A stretch of DNA of 49,759 nt from an uncultured Isosphaeraceae bacterium. Its GTDB lineage: Bacteria; Planctomycetota; Planctomycetia; Isosphaerales; Isosphaeraceae. The stretch spans positions 1 through 49,759 of the forward strand of contig CALLYK010000358.1 of NCBI GenBank assembly GCA_937858365.1, given 5' to 3'. Below, piece after piece: positions 36,942-45,598 of the stretch. Every line of letters starts with the position of its first letter. The first letter of the stretch is position 1. The notes beneath the pieces were generated by a model, which worked only from the letters and a program-made list of their open reading frames with translations, searched no databases and was not told the origin of the DNA. The translations under genes were made by a program, and so were the position numbers.

Positions 36942-37769
36942 GTGACCTTCTATCGCCCACGTTCACGTTCCGTATTGGTGGTCCTCTCGGTCGCTGCCCT
37001 TCTTGGTCCCTCGACGCCGGCGCGGGCCTGGGGACCACGCGGACACCGGACCGTCGCCCGACTCGCCCAAGAGCGACTCTCTCCCACGGCCCTGAAGGCC
37101 GTCCGCGCCCTGCTTGACGAGGGAGACGACCTCGTGGACATCGCCAACTGGGCCGATCGCGAGGCGTACGACCTTCCCACCTTCGCCTCCAGCGGGCCCT
37201 GGCACTATGTCAACGTGCCCATTGAGGCCGAACGTTACGCCGATCGCTATTGCCGGCGAGGGGATTGCGTCGTGGGCAAGATCGCCGAGTTCCGCCGCGT
37301 CTTGGCCGAGCCACAAAGTCCCAAAGCGGAGCGTTTGACGGCGTTGAAGTTCCTGGTCCATCTCGTGGCCGACGTCCATCAGCCGCTCCACGTCGGCGAT
37401 AACGACGATCGCGGAGGCAACGGCCTTCAAGTTCGTTTTCTGGGCGAGACTACCAATTTTCATCGCCTCTGGGACTCGGGACTCATTGAAGAGACCCGAC
37501 AAAACGACCGCGCCTGGGCCGACCGGGTCCGCAGACGGATCACCCCGGAAGCTGCCAAGGGATGGGCCAACGACCCCGTGGAAACATGGGCCAACGAAAG
37601 CCTCGCCGCCGCCAAAAAGGCCTATCAAGGGCCCGCGCGCGGACCCCGGATCAGCACCGGCGCGACCCTCGGCAAACCCTATCAAGACTTCGCCCTTCCC
37701 CTGGTCGAAGACCGCCTCGCCCGTGCCGCCGTCCGCCTGGCGCACGAACTCGATGCGATTTTTCGGTGA
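36942..37769 (+). CDS. S1/P1-family nuclease
   Basis: A 275-residue secreted zinc nuclease acting on single-stranded nucleic acids and often removing 3' phosphates. A signal peptide ends in ARA, so the mature protein begins with Trp30, whose amino group is itself a zinc ligand in this family. The other trinuclear-zinc ligands are visible: His35 (GPRGHR), Asp72 (NWADR), His88 (WHYVNVP), His140, Asp144 and His150 in FLVHLVADVHQPLHVG, and the His and Asp of NFHRLWDSGL. Cys104-Cys109 may form a disulfide. The start is GTG, shortly after the HhH gene, with AAGGGGAA upstream. Close spacing implies cotranscription with the HhH protein. Confidence 0.94.
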   Translation: MTFYRPRSRSVLVVLSVAALLGPSTPARAWGPRGHRTVARLAQERLSPTALKAVRALLDEGDDLVDIANWADREAYDLPTFASSGPWHYVNVPIEAERYADRYCRRGDCVVGKIAEFRRVLAEPQSPKAERLTALKFLVHLVADVHQPLHVGDNDDRGGNGLQVRFLGETTNFHRLWDSGLIEETRQNDRAWADRVRRRITPEAAKGWANDPVETWANESLAAAKKAYQGPARGPRISTGATLGKPYQDFALPLVEDRLARAAVRLAHELDAIFR

Positions 37770-37814
37770 GTCGAACGCCTCCCACTCGATTTTCTACGGG
37801 CGCGAGCGAACTCC

Positions 37815-37844
37815 TTGACACACCCGGAAACGGCCGACGATAAT
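37815..37844 (+). promoter_or_regulatory. strong sigma-70-like promoter for the secreted hydrolase
   Basis: A perfect TTGACA (37815-37820) and GATAAT (37839-37844) are 18 bases apart. Transcription would start near 37851, about 33 bases before the ATG at 37884. The -35 contains the TTG that would be the longest start of the gene, so that start is very unlikely. Confidence 0.7.
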
Positions 37845-37883
37845 TCGACGGTCATCGAACTATCCCCGAGGACGACATTGATC

Positions 37884-39611
37884 ATGCGCGCACTGGTTCC
37901 GGCGTTGGTTTGCGGGTTCGGATTGGTCGTGGGCACACACGCCCGGGCCGACGACTTGGCCAAGCTCAATGGCACCTGGGAGGGCCTTCTCAAGGCGTCC
38001 CCAGCGGTCGAGTTGCGTCTCGTCTGGCGCGTCGAGGTCAAGCCGGGCGTCGAACCCAAACTGTTCGTCGATAGCCCCGATCAGGGGGCCAAAGACATCA
38101 AGGTGGATTCCGCCACGTTGGAGAAAGACGCTGTCGCGTTCGAGTCGAAAACGGTCGCCGGCTCGTTCTCGGGCAAACTGAACCCCGCCGGCAACGAAAT
38201 CGTGGGCGAATGGAAACAGGGTGGCGGCACCTTCCCATTGACCCTGAAGAAGAGCGACGGGGCCGAGGCCCCCGCCGAAATCTGGGAAGGAACCCTCGAC
38301 CTGCCTGGCGGACAGAAGCTGAGACTCGTCTTCCGACTCACCACCGCCAAAGACGGCGCCGTCAGGGCCACGATGGACAGCCCCGACCAAGGGGCGCTGG
38401 GGTTGAAGGTCGATGAGGCGGTCAAAAAGGACGGCGCCTTGAAGTTCAGCCTGAAGGCCATCCTGGGGGAATACTCCGGCAAACTGAACAAGGACGGGAG
38501 CGAAGCCGAAGGCGAATGGAAGCAAGGGGGCGCCACGTTCCCCCTGAACTTGAAGAAGGTGTCGAAGACCACCGCGCCCAATCGTCCTCAAGAGCCCAAG
38601 CCCCCCCTGCCCTACGATGAGGAAGAGGTCGCGTACGAAAACCCCAAGGCGCCGGGTGTGAAGTTGGCCGGCACGCTGACAAAGCCCAAAGGGACCGGCC
38701 CCTTTCCGGCCGTCCTGCTGATCACCGGCTCGGGCCCGCAAGACCGAAACGAGGCGCTCATGGGCCACAAGCCTTTTCTCGTCTTGGCTGACTCTCTCAC
38801 GCGCCGCGGCGTCGCCGTCTTGCGGTGCGACGACCGCGGGATCGCCAAGTCCACGGGCGACTTCGGCAAGGCGACCACAGAGGACTTCGCCTCAGACGCG
38901 CTCGCGGGTGTGTCCTTCCTGAAAGGTCGCAAGGACATCAACCCCAAGGCGATCGGCTTGATCGGCCATAGTGAAGGAGGCATTGTGGCCCCGATGGCGG
39001 CCTCCCAGTCGCCTGACGTCGCCTACATCGTTCTCATGGCCGGCACGGGCCTGACCGGCGCCGAGATCCTGGAGATGCAATCGGGCCTGATCCTCAAGGC
39101 GGCCGGCGCGAGCGAAGACCGCGTGAAGCTGCAAATGAGCACGATCCGCAAGCTGAGCCAAGTCGTCCGCGACCAGGCCGACAATGAGAAGGCCCTTCAG
39201 ACCATGAAGGAGCTGACCAAAACGATCGCGGACAACCTGACCGAGGAGGAGCGTAAGGCCCTCACCCCGGAGGCCCTTGAGGCCCAGTTCAAGACCTTCA
39301 CTAGTCCCTGGTTTCGTTATTTTCTGACATATGATCCGCGTCCGACCTTAAAGAAGGTCCACTGTCCGGTGCTGGCGATCAACGGCGAGAAGGACTTGCA
39401 GGTCCCGCCCAAGGAGAACCTGGCCGAGATCGCCAAGGCCCTGAAAGAAGGGGGCAACACGAAGGTCACGATCAAGGAACTGCCCGGCCTGAACCACCTC
39501 TTTCAGAGCTGCAAGACCGGGTCGCCGACCGAATATGCGGGGATTGAGGAGACGATGAACCCAGCCGCGCTGGAGGCGATGGCGGCTTGGGTCCTCGAAA
39601 ACGCCCGCTAA
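37884..39611 (+). CDS. secreted alpha/beta hydrolase with duplicated N-terminal domain
   Basis: A 575-residue exported enzyme. After a signal peptide (LVPALVCGFGLVVGTHARA) come two tandem copies of a beta-rich domain of about 95 residues (29-123 and 132-225). Both contain DSPDQGA, a GKLN motif, EWKQGG and TFPL, so they are clearly paralogous. The catalytic part (about 245-575) is a dienelactone-hydrolase/S9-like alpha/beta hydrolase with LITGSGPQDRNE (oxyanion region), nucleophile GHSEGG (Ser363), NGEKDLQVPP (Asp) and LPGLNHLFQ (His). Role probably ester or peptide hydrolysis outside the cytoplasm. GAGGA precedes the ATG by 11 bases. Confidence 0.9.
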   Translation: MRALVPALVCGFGLVVGTHARADDLAKLNGTWEGLLKASPAVELRLVWRVEVKPGVEPKLFVDSPDQGAKDIKVDSATLEKDAVAFESKTVAGSFSGKLNPAGNEIVGEWKQGGGTFPLTLKKSDGAEAPAEIWEGTLDLPGGQKLRLVFRLTTAKDGAVRATMDSPDQGALGLKVDEAVKKDGALKFSLKAILGEYSGKLNKDGSEAEGEWKQGGATFPLNLKKVSKTTAPNRPQEPKPPLPYDEEEVAYENPKAPGVKLAGTLTKPKGTGPFPAVLLITGSGPQDRNEALMGHKPFLVLADSLTRRGVAVLRCDDRGIAKSTGDFGKATTEDFASDALAGVSFLKGRKDINPKAIGLIGHSEGGIVAPMAASQSPDVAYIVLMAGTGLTGAEILEMQSGLILKAAGASEDRVKLQMSTIRKLSQVVRDQADNEKALQTMKELTKTIADNLTEEERKALTPEALEAQFKTFTSPWFRYFLTYDPRPTLKKVHCPVLAINGEKDLQVPPKENLAEIAKALKEGGNTKVTIKELPGLNHLFQSCKTGSPTEYAGIEETMNPAALEAMAAWVLENAR

Positions 39612-39704
39612 CCAATCGCGTTCGATCGAGCGTCGTTCCAAGTCCGGACCGGCGCTCGTGGCGTTGTATCCATCGGAGGCGATTGGACCGGGGAGAAGAG
39701 TAGA

Positions 39705-40646
39705 GTGCCGCGCCCCCAGTTTACCGTCCGCGCGGGGCTTCTCTGGGTCTTCGTCGCATCCTTGGTCTGCGCGATCGCCGTTCGATTTCCTCGATGGGCG
39801 ACGTTTGTCGTTTTGATGCCGACCTTGTTCCTTGTACCGCTCGGCATCGCGTCGTCGGCGCGTCTGGCGTTGGTTCGACTCACGAGGACCCACGTCGAAC
39901 ACCCGCGCGCCGCGAGTCCGCATCGCTTCCACGCGATCGTCGACGCCCTTCTTCGGTCCCTCGACGCCTTAGGTCTCTGGGTCCCCGAGAAAGCCCCTTC
40001 GCTCCTTGACGGCCTGATGACGGCGGTCCTGTCGGCCGCCACAATCGTCGGCCTTTGGCCCGCACTCCGCGAGGTTGGTTTGGTCTTTTCCCTGGCGAGA
40101 ATTCAACCGGTGGGGGCGACCTGGCAGTTCGCTCGGAGCGACCTACCGGACGTCCTTCTTAGCCAAGGTCATTGGGTCCGTCTCTGGAGGTGGGAAGCCT
40201 GGTCGCTGGGCCGCTGGTGGCTCTTTTTCGGGGCGATCTTCCTGCTTTGGAGGGGCCTTTCTTGGGTCTTTCCATCGCTACGGAGCGGCGACCGCTCCAT
40301 GGATGCGCCGGCCCGCTTTTTGGCGTTCGCCCCTTGGTTCTTGGTGCTGGAAGTCGCCTGCCTGGTCGGGGTGTGGGTGACGACACCCAATGTCGTACCG
40401 GAGCCGAGCACCGGCTTTGTGGTCGGCATCTTCTCCTGGGACCTATGGCACTGGGATTGCTGGCTCGACCGAACCTGGCTGGTCCGCGCGGCCTTCCCCG
40501 TTTGGGTCGTGGGTAGCGTCTTCTTCCTGCGCGTTTTGCGCTGGCGATGGCCAGCCGCACTGGTTGCCGCCTTGGTGTTGGTCCCGGCCGCCCTCACGCT
40601 TTCGGTGGCCTGGTCGGTCGCCTTTAGCCACGGCCCGCCCTGGTGA
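39705..40646 (+). CDS. unrecognised multi-pass membrane protein
   Basis: A 313-residue protein with about six to seven hydrophobic segments and many Trp and Arg residues at the membrane edges. It begins FTVRAGLLWVFVASLVCAIA, a pattern seen at the N-terminus of many planctomycete membrane proteins. I do not recognise a family and see no catalytic motif. The GTG start at 39705 follows GGGGAGAAGAG. It stands 93 bases after the hydrolase gene, on the same strand, with no promoter seen between. Confidence 0.75.
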   Translation: MPRPQFTVRAGLLWVFVASLVCAIAVRFPRWATFVVLMPTLFLVPLGIASSARLALVRLTRTHVEHPRAASPHRFHAIVDALLRSLDALGLWVPEKAPSLLDGLMTAVLSAATIVGLWPALREVGLVFSLARIQPVGATWQFARSDLPDVLLSQGHWVRLWRWEAWSLGRWWLFFGAIFLLWRGLSWVFPSLRSGDRSMDAPARFLAFAPWFLVLEVACLVGVWVTTPNVVPEPSTGFVVGIFSWDLWHWDCWLDRTWLVRAAFPVWVVGSVFFLRVLRWRWPAALVAALVLVPAALTLSVAWSVAFSHGPPW

Positions 40647-40657
40647 AGATCGACCGA

Positions 40658-40691
40658 GCGGGCTGAAGAGCGAGGGATCTCTTCGGCCCGC
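40658..40691. terminator. bidirectional stem-loop between convergent genes
   Basis: GCGGGC + mismatch + GAAGAG (40658-40670) pairs with CTCTTC + mismatch + GCCCGC (40679-40691) around an 8-base loop. It lies between the membrane protein and the LEPR protein, which converge. No T-run. Confidence 0.6.
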
Positions 40692-40711
40692 CCTCCTGCG
40701 GCCGGTCACGT

Positions 40712-42016
40712 TCATGAGAGGTGCCCACGCCGGCCGCGAATGTTGAGGTCGCCCGACTCGAACGACGTGTAGGTCAACAGGTAATCGTCGAGACCGTTGA
40801 TGCTGACCGCCGCGTCGAAACGCGGGCCCGCGTCGTGGGTGGCCAGGACTTGGTTGAGGGCGGATACCTCCGCGACTTTCACGTGCGTTGGCAATAAAGA
40901 CATGCTTTGATACGACACGACGAACCCGCCACCGTTCCGCTTCAAGGCCACGGATGGGGCCCTCTCGTCGGCGAAGGACGACGCGATGCCGGTCTCAAGT
41001 CCCGCGATTCCCGCGAAGTTGACCCGTCGGGCCTTGATGTCATGTCCACCGTTGCCGACCTTCTCGTAAGCCACCACGCTGTTGCCGAATCGGTCCATTG
41101 ACAGGCTTGGCAACGACTCGGTGAGGCTGGACGTCGCGATCGACACGCTCGAGACGAACTGGGCCGACGCGCTGTAGCGGTTCATCTTGATGTCATGGTC
41201 CGTGGCGCTGAAGGCCTCTTCCCAGGCCACGTTGAATCGACCATCGCTGGTCATCGCGATCGTGGGGTTGAGTTCGGCCCGAGTGGAGGTGGCCACGTTG
41301 ACCACGTTGAGCAGGTTGCCGTTGGTGTCGTAGCGCTTGGCGAAGACGTCGGGATTGTTGTTGTTCGTGTCTCGAACATAGGCCACGACGAACCGGCCGA
41401 AGTCGTCCATCGCCACGTCGGGGTTGTGCTCCTTGAACGTGCCGACACCCACTTGCACCACGTTCCCTTGCGCGATGCCCAATGCGTTGAACTTGCGGGC
41501 GACCACGTTGGTGTCGCCGCTGGTCAAGGTCTGCATCCAGGTCACTACGAAGTCGCCGTTCGCGTTCATGGCGACCTTGGGCGTCGCCTCGTCCAACGAA
41601 CTGGAACTGACGACGAAATCGGGACCCACCTTCGCGCCGAAGGCGTTGAACCGCTGGGCGCGGATGTCGTGATCCGTCGGCGAGAACGTGTCCACCCACA
41701 CGGCCACGGACGACCCGTCCGCGGAGCTCGCGTTGTCGGAAAGGAACTGGAAGCCCGCGGTCTTGGTGTTGATTGGGGTCAGGAACTCCGAACCGAGGGA
41801 CATCAAGCGTCGCCCTTCCAGGGTTTCCAACCCGGGCCGGCGCTTCCGGCAACGTGAGGAAGTGGAGGCGGAGACCGGACGCGGGGACGCTTTTCGCAAG
41901 AACGGCAACACGGCAGGGCCCCTTTCGGTGAGGAGGGGCCGAACCAGCGGACGAAGCGCCCGACGAGCCGCCCCAAGCACTTCATCAGGAGGGACCACGC
42001 CGGCGGACGACCCCAT
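40712..42016 (-). CDS. LEPR-motif surface protein with beta repeats
   Basis: A 434-residue exported protein. Residues about 62-78 form an Arg-rich stretch and the planctomycete motif LETLEGRRLM. The rest is repeats of about 50 residues of the form xVAMxxxGDFVVTWxxxxxxxxDVxARRFNxxG, for example VAMNANGDFVVTW, VAMDDFGRFVVAY, IAMTSDGRFNVAW and LSMDRFGNSVVAY; a beta-propeller-like fold is likely. The reading frame stays open to 42739, but that upstream part is antisense to the ECF sigma gene and has no protein-like content; the ATG 42016 is the first good start outside it, though without a clear ribosome site. Likely a surface protein. Confidence 0.82.
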   Translation of the reverse strand: MGSSAGVVPPDEVLGAARRALRPLVRPLLTERGPAVLPFLRKASPRPVSASTSSRCRKRRPGLETLEGRRLMSLGSEFLTPINTKTAGFQFLSDNASSADGSSVAVWVDTFSPTDHDIRAQRFNAFGAKVGPDFVVSSSSLDEATPKVAMNANGDFVVTWMQTLTSGDTNVVARKFNALGIAQGNVVQVGVGTFKEHNPDVAMDDFGRFVVAYVRDTNNNNPDVFAKRYDTNGNLLNVVNVATSTRAELNPTIAMTSDGRFNVAWEEAFSATDHDIKMNRYSASAQFVSSVSIATSSLTESLPSLSMDRFGNSVVAYEKVGNGGHDIKARRVNFAGIAGLETGIASSFADERAPSVALKRNGGGFVVSYQSMSLLPTHVKVAEVSALNQVLATHDAGPRFDAAVSINGLDDYLLTYTSFESGDLNIRGRRGHLS

Positions 42017-42175
42017 CTCGAAAGTCAAGGAAGGCCCCAAAAGCGTTGGTGGACGCTCCCGAAGCCACGGGAGAGCTGGAAGGCCCGTCGCTTTTTTCTC
42101 GACCCACGCTACAAAGAAAGGGCCGGTCTGTGCGTTGTCTTGTTGGACTGGCCGCGATCGAAGCCGGGAGGACTC

Positions 42176-42697
42176 ATGGCGGGACGATTGGGGTCCGACG
42201 GGACCCACTGGGTTCGGACGGCCGTCGAACGGTTCCAGGGACCGCTCACGCTCTACGCCACGCGCTTGCTCGGCGACCCCGACCAGGCCCGCGACGTGGT
42301 CCAGGACACGTTCCTGAAACTCTGCTCCCAAGACGAGGCCCGGATCGGGCCCCACCTGGCCGAATGGCTCTTCACCGTCTGCCGCAACCGGGCGATGGAC
42401 GTCCTCAGGAAGGAGAAACGCATGGCCAAGCTCACGCAAGCGGCGCCGCCCGAACGGCCTGCCGTCGAGCCTCCGCCCGGCGAGGCCCTGGAACGTCGCG
42501 AGACGCTCTCCCAGGTCGTCGGTTGGCTCGACAACTTGCCCCCCAATCAACGGGAAGTCATCCGCCTCCGTTTTCAAAACGGGTTTTCCTATAAAGAGAT
42601 CAGCCGCATCAGCGGTCATAGCGTGGCCAACGTTGGCTACCTCCTCCACGCCGGAATGAAGTCGCTTCGCGGCCGGATGGCCGAGGCCCAGATCTGA
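42176..42697 (+). CDS. ECF sigma factor
   Basis: A 173-residue extracytoplasmic-function sigma factor. Region 2 is VERFQGPLTLYATRLLGDPD with QARDVVQDTFLKL, and region 4 is LDNLPPNQREVIRLRFQNGF, SYKEISRISGHSVANVGYLL and HAGMKSLRGRM. It directs RNA polymerase to a small set of promoters and is normally held by a cognate anti-sigma. The next gene, 29 bases downstream, begins with an anti-sigma-like segment and is the obvious partner. The ATG 42176 has GGGAGGA about four bases upstream; an extension to 42140 is possible but weaker. Divergent to the LEPR protein. Confidence 0.92.
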   Translation: MAGRLGSDGTHWVRTAVERFQGPLTLYATRLLGDPDQARDVVQDTFLKLCSQDEARIGPHLAEWLFTVCRNRAMDVLRKEKRMAKLTQAAPPERPAVEPPPGEALERRETLSQVVGWLDNLPPNQREVIRLRFQNGFSYKEISRISGHSVANVGYLLHAGMKSLRGRMAEAQI

Positions 42698-42726
42698 AGG
42701 AAACGTCAAGCGAAAGAGGTCTGCCC

Positions 42727-45279
42727 ATGTCCTACCCACCGATCGAGGACGATCCTCGCCTGACGGCCTTCGCCCTGGGCGAGATCGACGAAGACGCCGA
42801 GCGGGCCGAAGTCGAGGCCCGGCTCGAAGACGACCCCGAGGCCCGCGCGTTCGTCGAGGACGTCCGCCGCTTGGCCCGCGCCCTCACCGAGGAACTTCAA
42901 CGCGAGCCCATGCCCGTCCTGGAAGAAGGACAACGCGTCGCGATCGAACGCGAATTGGCCGTTGCTCGTCCCAAGACCGGCCCTTCCTTCTTTCTCCGGA
43001 ACGCGCGTCAATTCGCCCTGGCCGCCGTCGCCCTCATCGCGATCGGTCTTGGCTTGCTGATGAACCGCCCGGCCTTGCAAAGAGGCAACGACTTCACACA
43101 ACTCGCCGCTTCCCATCGTGACACTGCCAAGATGCCCCCAGCGGCCCCCGCTCCTCTTCCCAATCGCACCCTGGACCTGTACGACTTCGACGCGGCCCGG
43201 TCAGACCCAGGCGCCTCGGCGATCCGACCGAGAGGCGATGCCCTTTCCTCCAACTCTCACGATGCCCCCGCCTCGGCCGGGGAAGGGAGAGGAGTGACCA
43301 ACCTCGCGTTCAAACGGGAGGCCCCAGCCGACGGAAGGATTTACGCCCGAGTCGAGACGGCCCCAGCGCCCGCCGCGCCCGAGGTTGTCCCGGCCGCTCC
43401 CACGCCCACTCCCGAGCCGAAGGTCCTCTCGGCGGGGCTCGAGGCGCAAACCAACTACGGCACGCGGACCGCGCGACAGCCCGCGCTCCGCGGTGCCAAC
43501 CCGACCGGAGGCATGGGCGGGGGAGGCGGCGGCCTGGGCCTGGACAGTTTGGGGAAACGCGGCAATGCGGCCGGCCCCGGCGGGCCCCCAGTAACCGGCA
43601 AGCCCGCGGCTGGGGGTCGCTTCTTGGAGCTGGGGGGCAAGGATCGAGGAGCGCTCATCAACAAACTCGACGACGCCAAGCCAACGACCCCAGCCGCCGT
43701 GCCGGAAACCGCCGCCAAAGGGGGAGATTCCTTGGACGTCAAGCTTGGTGAAGTCGGAGAGCTCGCCCAAGACCTGGCGAAAGAGCGGAAGCGTGTGGAG
43801 GACGAGCAACTCCTCCGCGAGCAACTTCGCCTTAAACAGGTGGACGAACTCAACCGCGAGGCCTTCGCGCCGATCCAGGAAAACCCGTTTGTCAAAGTGA
43901 CCGAGGCCCCACTATCGACCTTCGGCATCGACGTGGACACCGCCTCGTACGCCAATGTCCGCCGCTTTCTGCTCGGTGAGGGCCGCATGCCTCCGCCCGA
44001 CGCCGTCCGCATCGAGGAACTGGTGAACTACTTCTCCTACGCCTACCCGACGCCCGTGGACGACAAGCCGTTCGCAGTGAACGTCGAGTTCGCCCGCTGC
44101 CCCTGGCAGGCCGACCATCGCTTGCTCCGCGTGGGCCTGAAGGGACGCGAGGTCCCGATCGACAAGCGTCCGCCCAGCAACCTCGTGTTCTTGATCGACG
44201 TCTCCGGCTCAATGAACGACTCCAACAAACTACCGTGGGTCAAGTCGGCCCTGGCGATGCTCGTGGACAAGCTCACCGAGAACGACCGGGTGACCATCGT
44301 CGTGTACGCCGCCGCCAAGGGCGTCGCGCTGCCGCCCACGCAGGGGGACAAGAAAGACGTCATCCTCGCGACCCTCGACCGCCTGCACGCTGGCGGCTCG
44401 ACCAACGGCGGCGAGGGTCTCAAACTGGCCTACGACATCGCCCAGGCCCAGTTCATCAACGGCGGCACGAACCGGATCATCCTCTGCACCGACGGCGACT
44501 TCAACACGGGGGACGTCACCGACCTGGCCGGCGTTACTCGCCTCGTCGAGGAGAAACGCGCCACCAAGGTGAAACTCACCGTGCTTGGGTTCGGCCAGGG
44601 CAACCTCCAAGACGACAAACTGGAGGCACTCGCCAACAAGGGGGACGGTCAATACGCCTACATCGACACCCTGAAGGAGGCCCAGCGCGTCCTGGTCGAG
44701 CAGATGAGCGGCACGCTGCTGACCATTGCCAAGGACGTGAAGCTCCAACTCGATTTCAACCCGCGTTTCGTGGGGGCCTACCGGCTCCTCGGCTACGAGA
44801 ACCGGATGCTCCGGGCCCAAGACTTCCGCGACGACACCAAAGACGCCGGCGACATTGGCGCGGGGCACACCGTCACGGCCCTCTATGAACTGATGCCCCC
44901 AGGCAAGGACGAACAGGTCCCGGCCGCCGGAGACTCCAAGTTCGTCGAGAAGTCGAAGCTCAAGGAAGACGAGTCGGCCCTGACCCAGACCCTCGTCGTG
45001 AACCTGCGTTACAAGGAGCCCGACGGCGACGTGAGCACAGGGTTCGACTTCGCGGTCCGGGACGACGGCAAGGACTACGCCGCCGCCTCCGCCGACTTCA
45101 AGTTCGCCGCCGCGGTGGCCGAGTTCGGCCTCCTTCTGCGGGAGTCGAAGTTCAAAGGGACGGCCACTTATGAGGCCACCCTGGAACTCGCCGAGGCCAG
45201 CAAGGGGGCCGACCCGAAGGGGGAACGCAAGGAGTTCCTCGACCTGGTCCGCATCGCCCGTGACCTCTCGCGACGCTGA
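42727..45279 (+). CDS. anti-sigma-like/VWA membrane protein (YfbK-like)
   Basis: An 850-residue fusion. Residues 1-95 are acidic and helical (LTAFALGEIDEDAERAEVEA), like the cytoplasmic part of zinc-free anti-sigma factors. One membrane helix follows at about 96-112 (FALAAVALIAIGLGLLM). Then a low-complexity Pro/Ala/Gly region to about residue 380, a vWF-type N-terminal domain (STFGIDVDTASYANVRRFLL), a von Willebrand A domain with a full MIDAS (DVSGSMN at 491, TNGGEG, TDGDFNTG), and a DUF3520-type C-terminus. Relatives without the anti-sigma part are called YfbK. Cotranscribed with the ECF factor. Topology would put the VWA domain outside. Binding partner unknown. Confidence 0.9.
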   Translation: MSYPPIEDDPRLTAFALGEIDEDAERAEVEARLEDDPEARAFVEDVRRLARALTEELQREPMPVLEEGQRVAIERELAVARPKTGPSFFLRNARQFALAAVALIAIGLGLLMNRPALQRGNDFTQLAASHRDTAKMPPAAPAPLPNRTLDLYDFDAARSDPGASAIRPRGDALSSNSHDAPASAGEGRGVTNLAFKREAPADGRIYARVETAPAPAAPEVVPAAPTPTPEPKVLSAGLEAQTNYGTRTARQPALRGANPTGGMGGGGGGLGLDSLGKRGNAAGPGGPPVTGKPAAGGRFLELGGKDRGALINKLDDAKPTTPAAVPETAAKGGDSLDVKLGEVGELAQDLAKERKRVEDEQLLREQLRLKQVDELNREAFAPIQENPFVKVTEAPLSTFGIDVDTASYANVRRFLLGEGRMPPPDAVRIEELVNYFSYAYPTPVDDKPFAVNVEFARCPWQADHRLLRVGLKGREVPIDKRPPSNLVFLIDVSGSMNDSNKLPWVKSALAMLVDKLTENDRVTIVVYAAAKGVALPPTQGDKKDVILATLDRLHAGGSTNGGEGLKLAYDIAQAQFINGGTNRIILCTDGDFNTGDVTDLAGVTRLVEEKRATKVKLTVLGFGQGNLQDDKLEALANKGDGQYAYIDTLKEAQRVLVEQMSGTLLTIAKDVKLQLDFNPRFVGAYRLLGYENRMLRAQDFRDDTKDAGDIGAGHTVTALYELMPPGKDEQVPAAGDSKFVEKSKLKEDESALTQTLVVNLRYKEPDGDVSTGFDFAVRDDGKDYAAASADFKFAAAVAEFGLLLRESKFKGTATYEATLELAEASKGADPKGERKEFLDLVRIARDLSRR

Positions 45280-45598
45280 CCCGCTCATCGAATCGAACGT
45301 CGCTCGCGTCCACCCAACCGCTCAATCAAACAGGCTGGAAGCACGAGACACGGTCTCGTCTCCCAGCCTCGTTGCTTTCACTCCGGCATCGTCGATCGGA
45401 CCGCTTCTAGGCAAGGTTAGGCATGCTTATGAGCGAAGATAAGCGAACGATGACCAGACCGCTGCTGAATAATTTCTTTGCCGTGTCATCTTGCGTAGGT
45501 TAAACTCGACCTGACACCATGCATCGTTCCTTTTGTAGGTATCGATGTGCAGTCTTCGGGGGGAGTTGTTTGGTTCATTTTTGTTTGGAGAAGCACCC
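45280..45598. other. intergenic region with terminator and inverted repeat
   Basis: 319 bases between the VWA gene and the zinc-ribbon gene. It has the terminator listed separately, then a less GC-rich part. GCTTAT (45425-45430) and ATAAGC (45439-45444) form an inverted repeat with an 8-base spacer that could be an operator. No convincing -35/-10 pair was found and no gene is visible. Confidence 0.4.
45332..45369 (+). terminator. terminator of the sigma/VWA operon
   Basis: AGGCTGG (45332-45338) pairs with CCAGCCT (45363-45369) and, inside an AAGC/CTC internal loop, ACGAGAC (45343-45349) pairs with GTCTCGT (45353-45359) around a 3-base loop. It lies 53 bases past the VWA stop. A weak T-rich stretch (GTTGCTTTC) follows. 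Confidence 0.65.

Noticed and set aside
37815-37883. TTG start of the secreted hydrolase at 37815
   Set aside because: The TTG is the -35 hexamer of the promoter just upstream; the signal peptide begins at ATG 37884.
42017-42739. N-terminal extension of the LEPR protein to 42739
   Set aside because: It is fully antisense to the ECF sigma gene, has no protein-like content and would move the LEPR motif far from the N-terminus.
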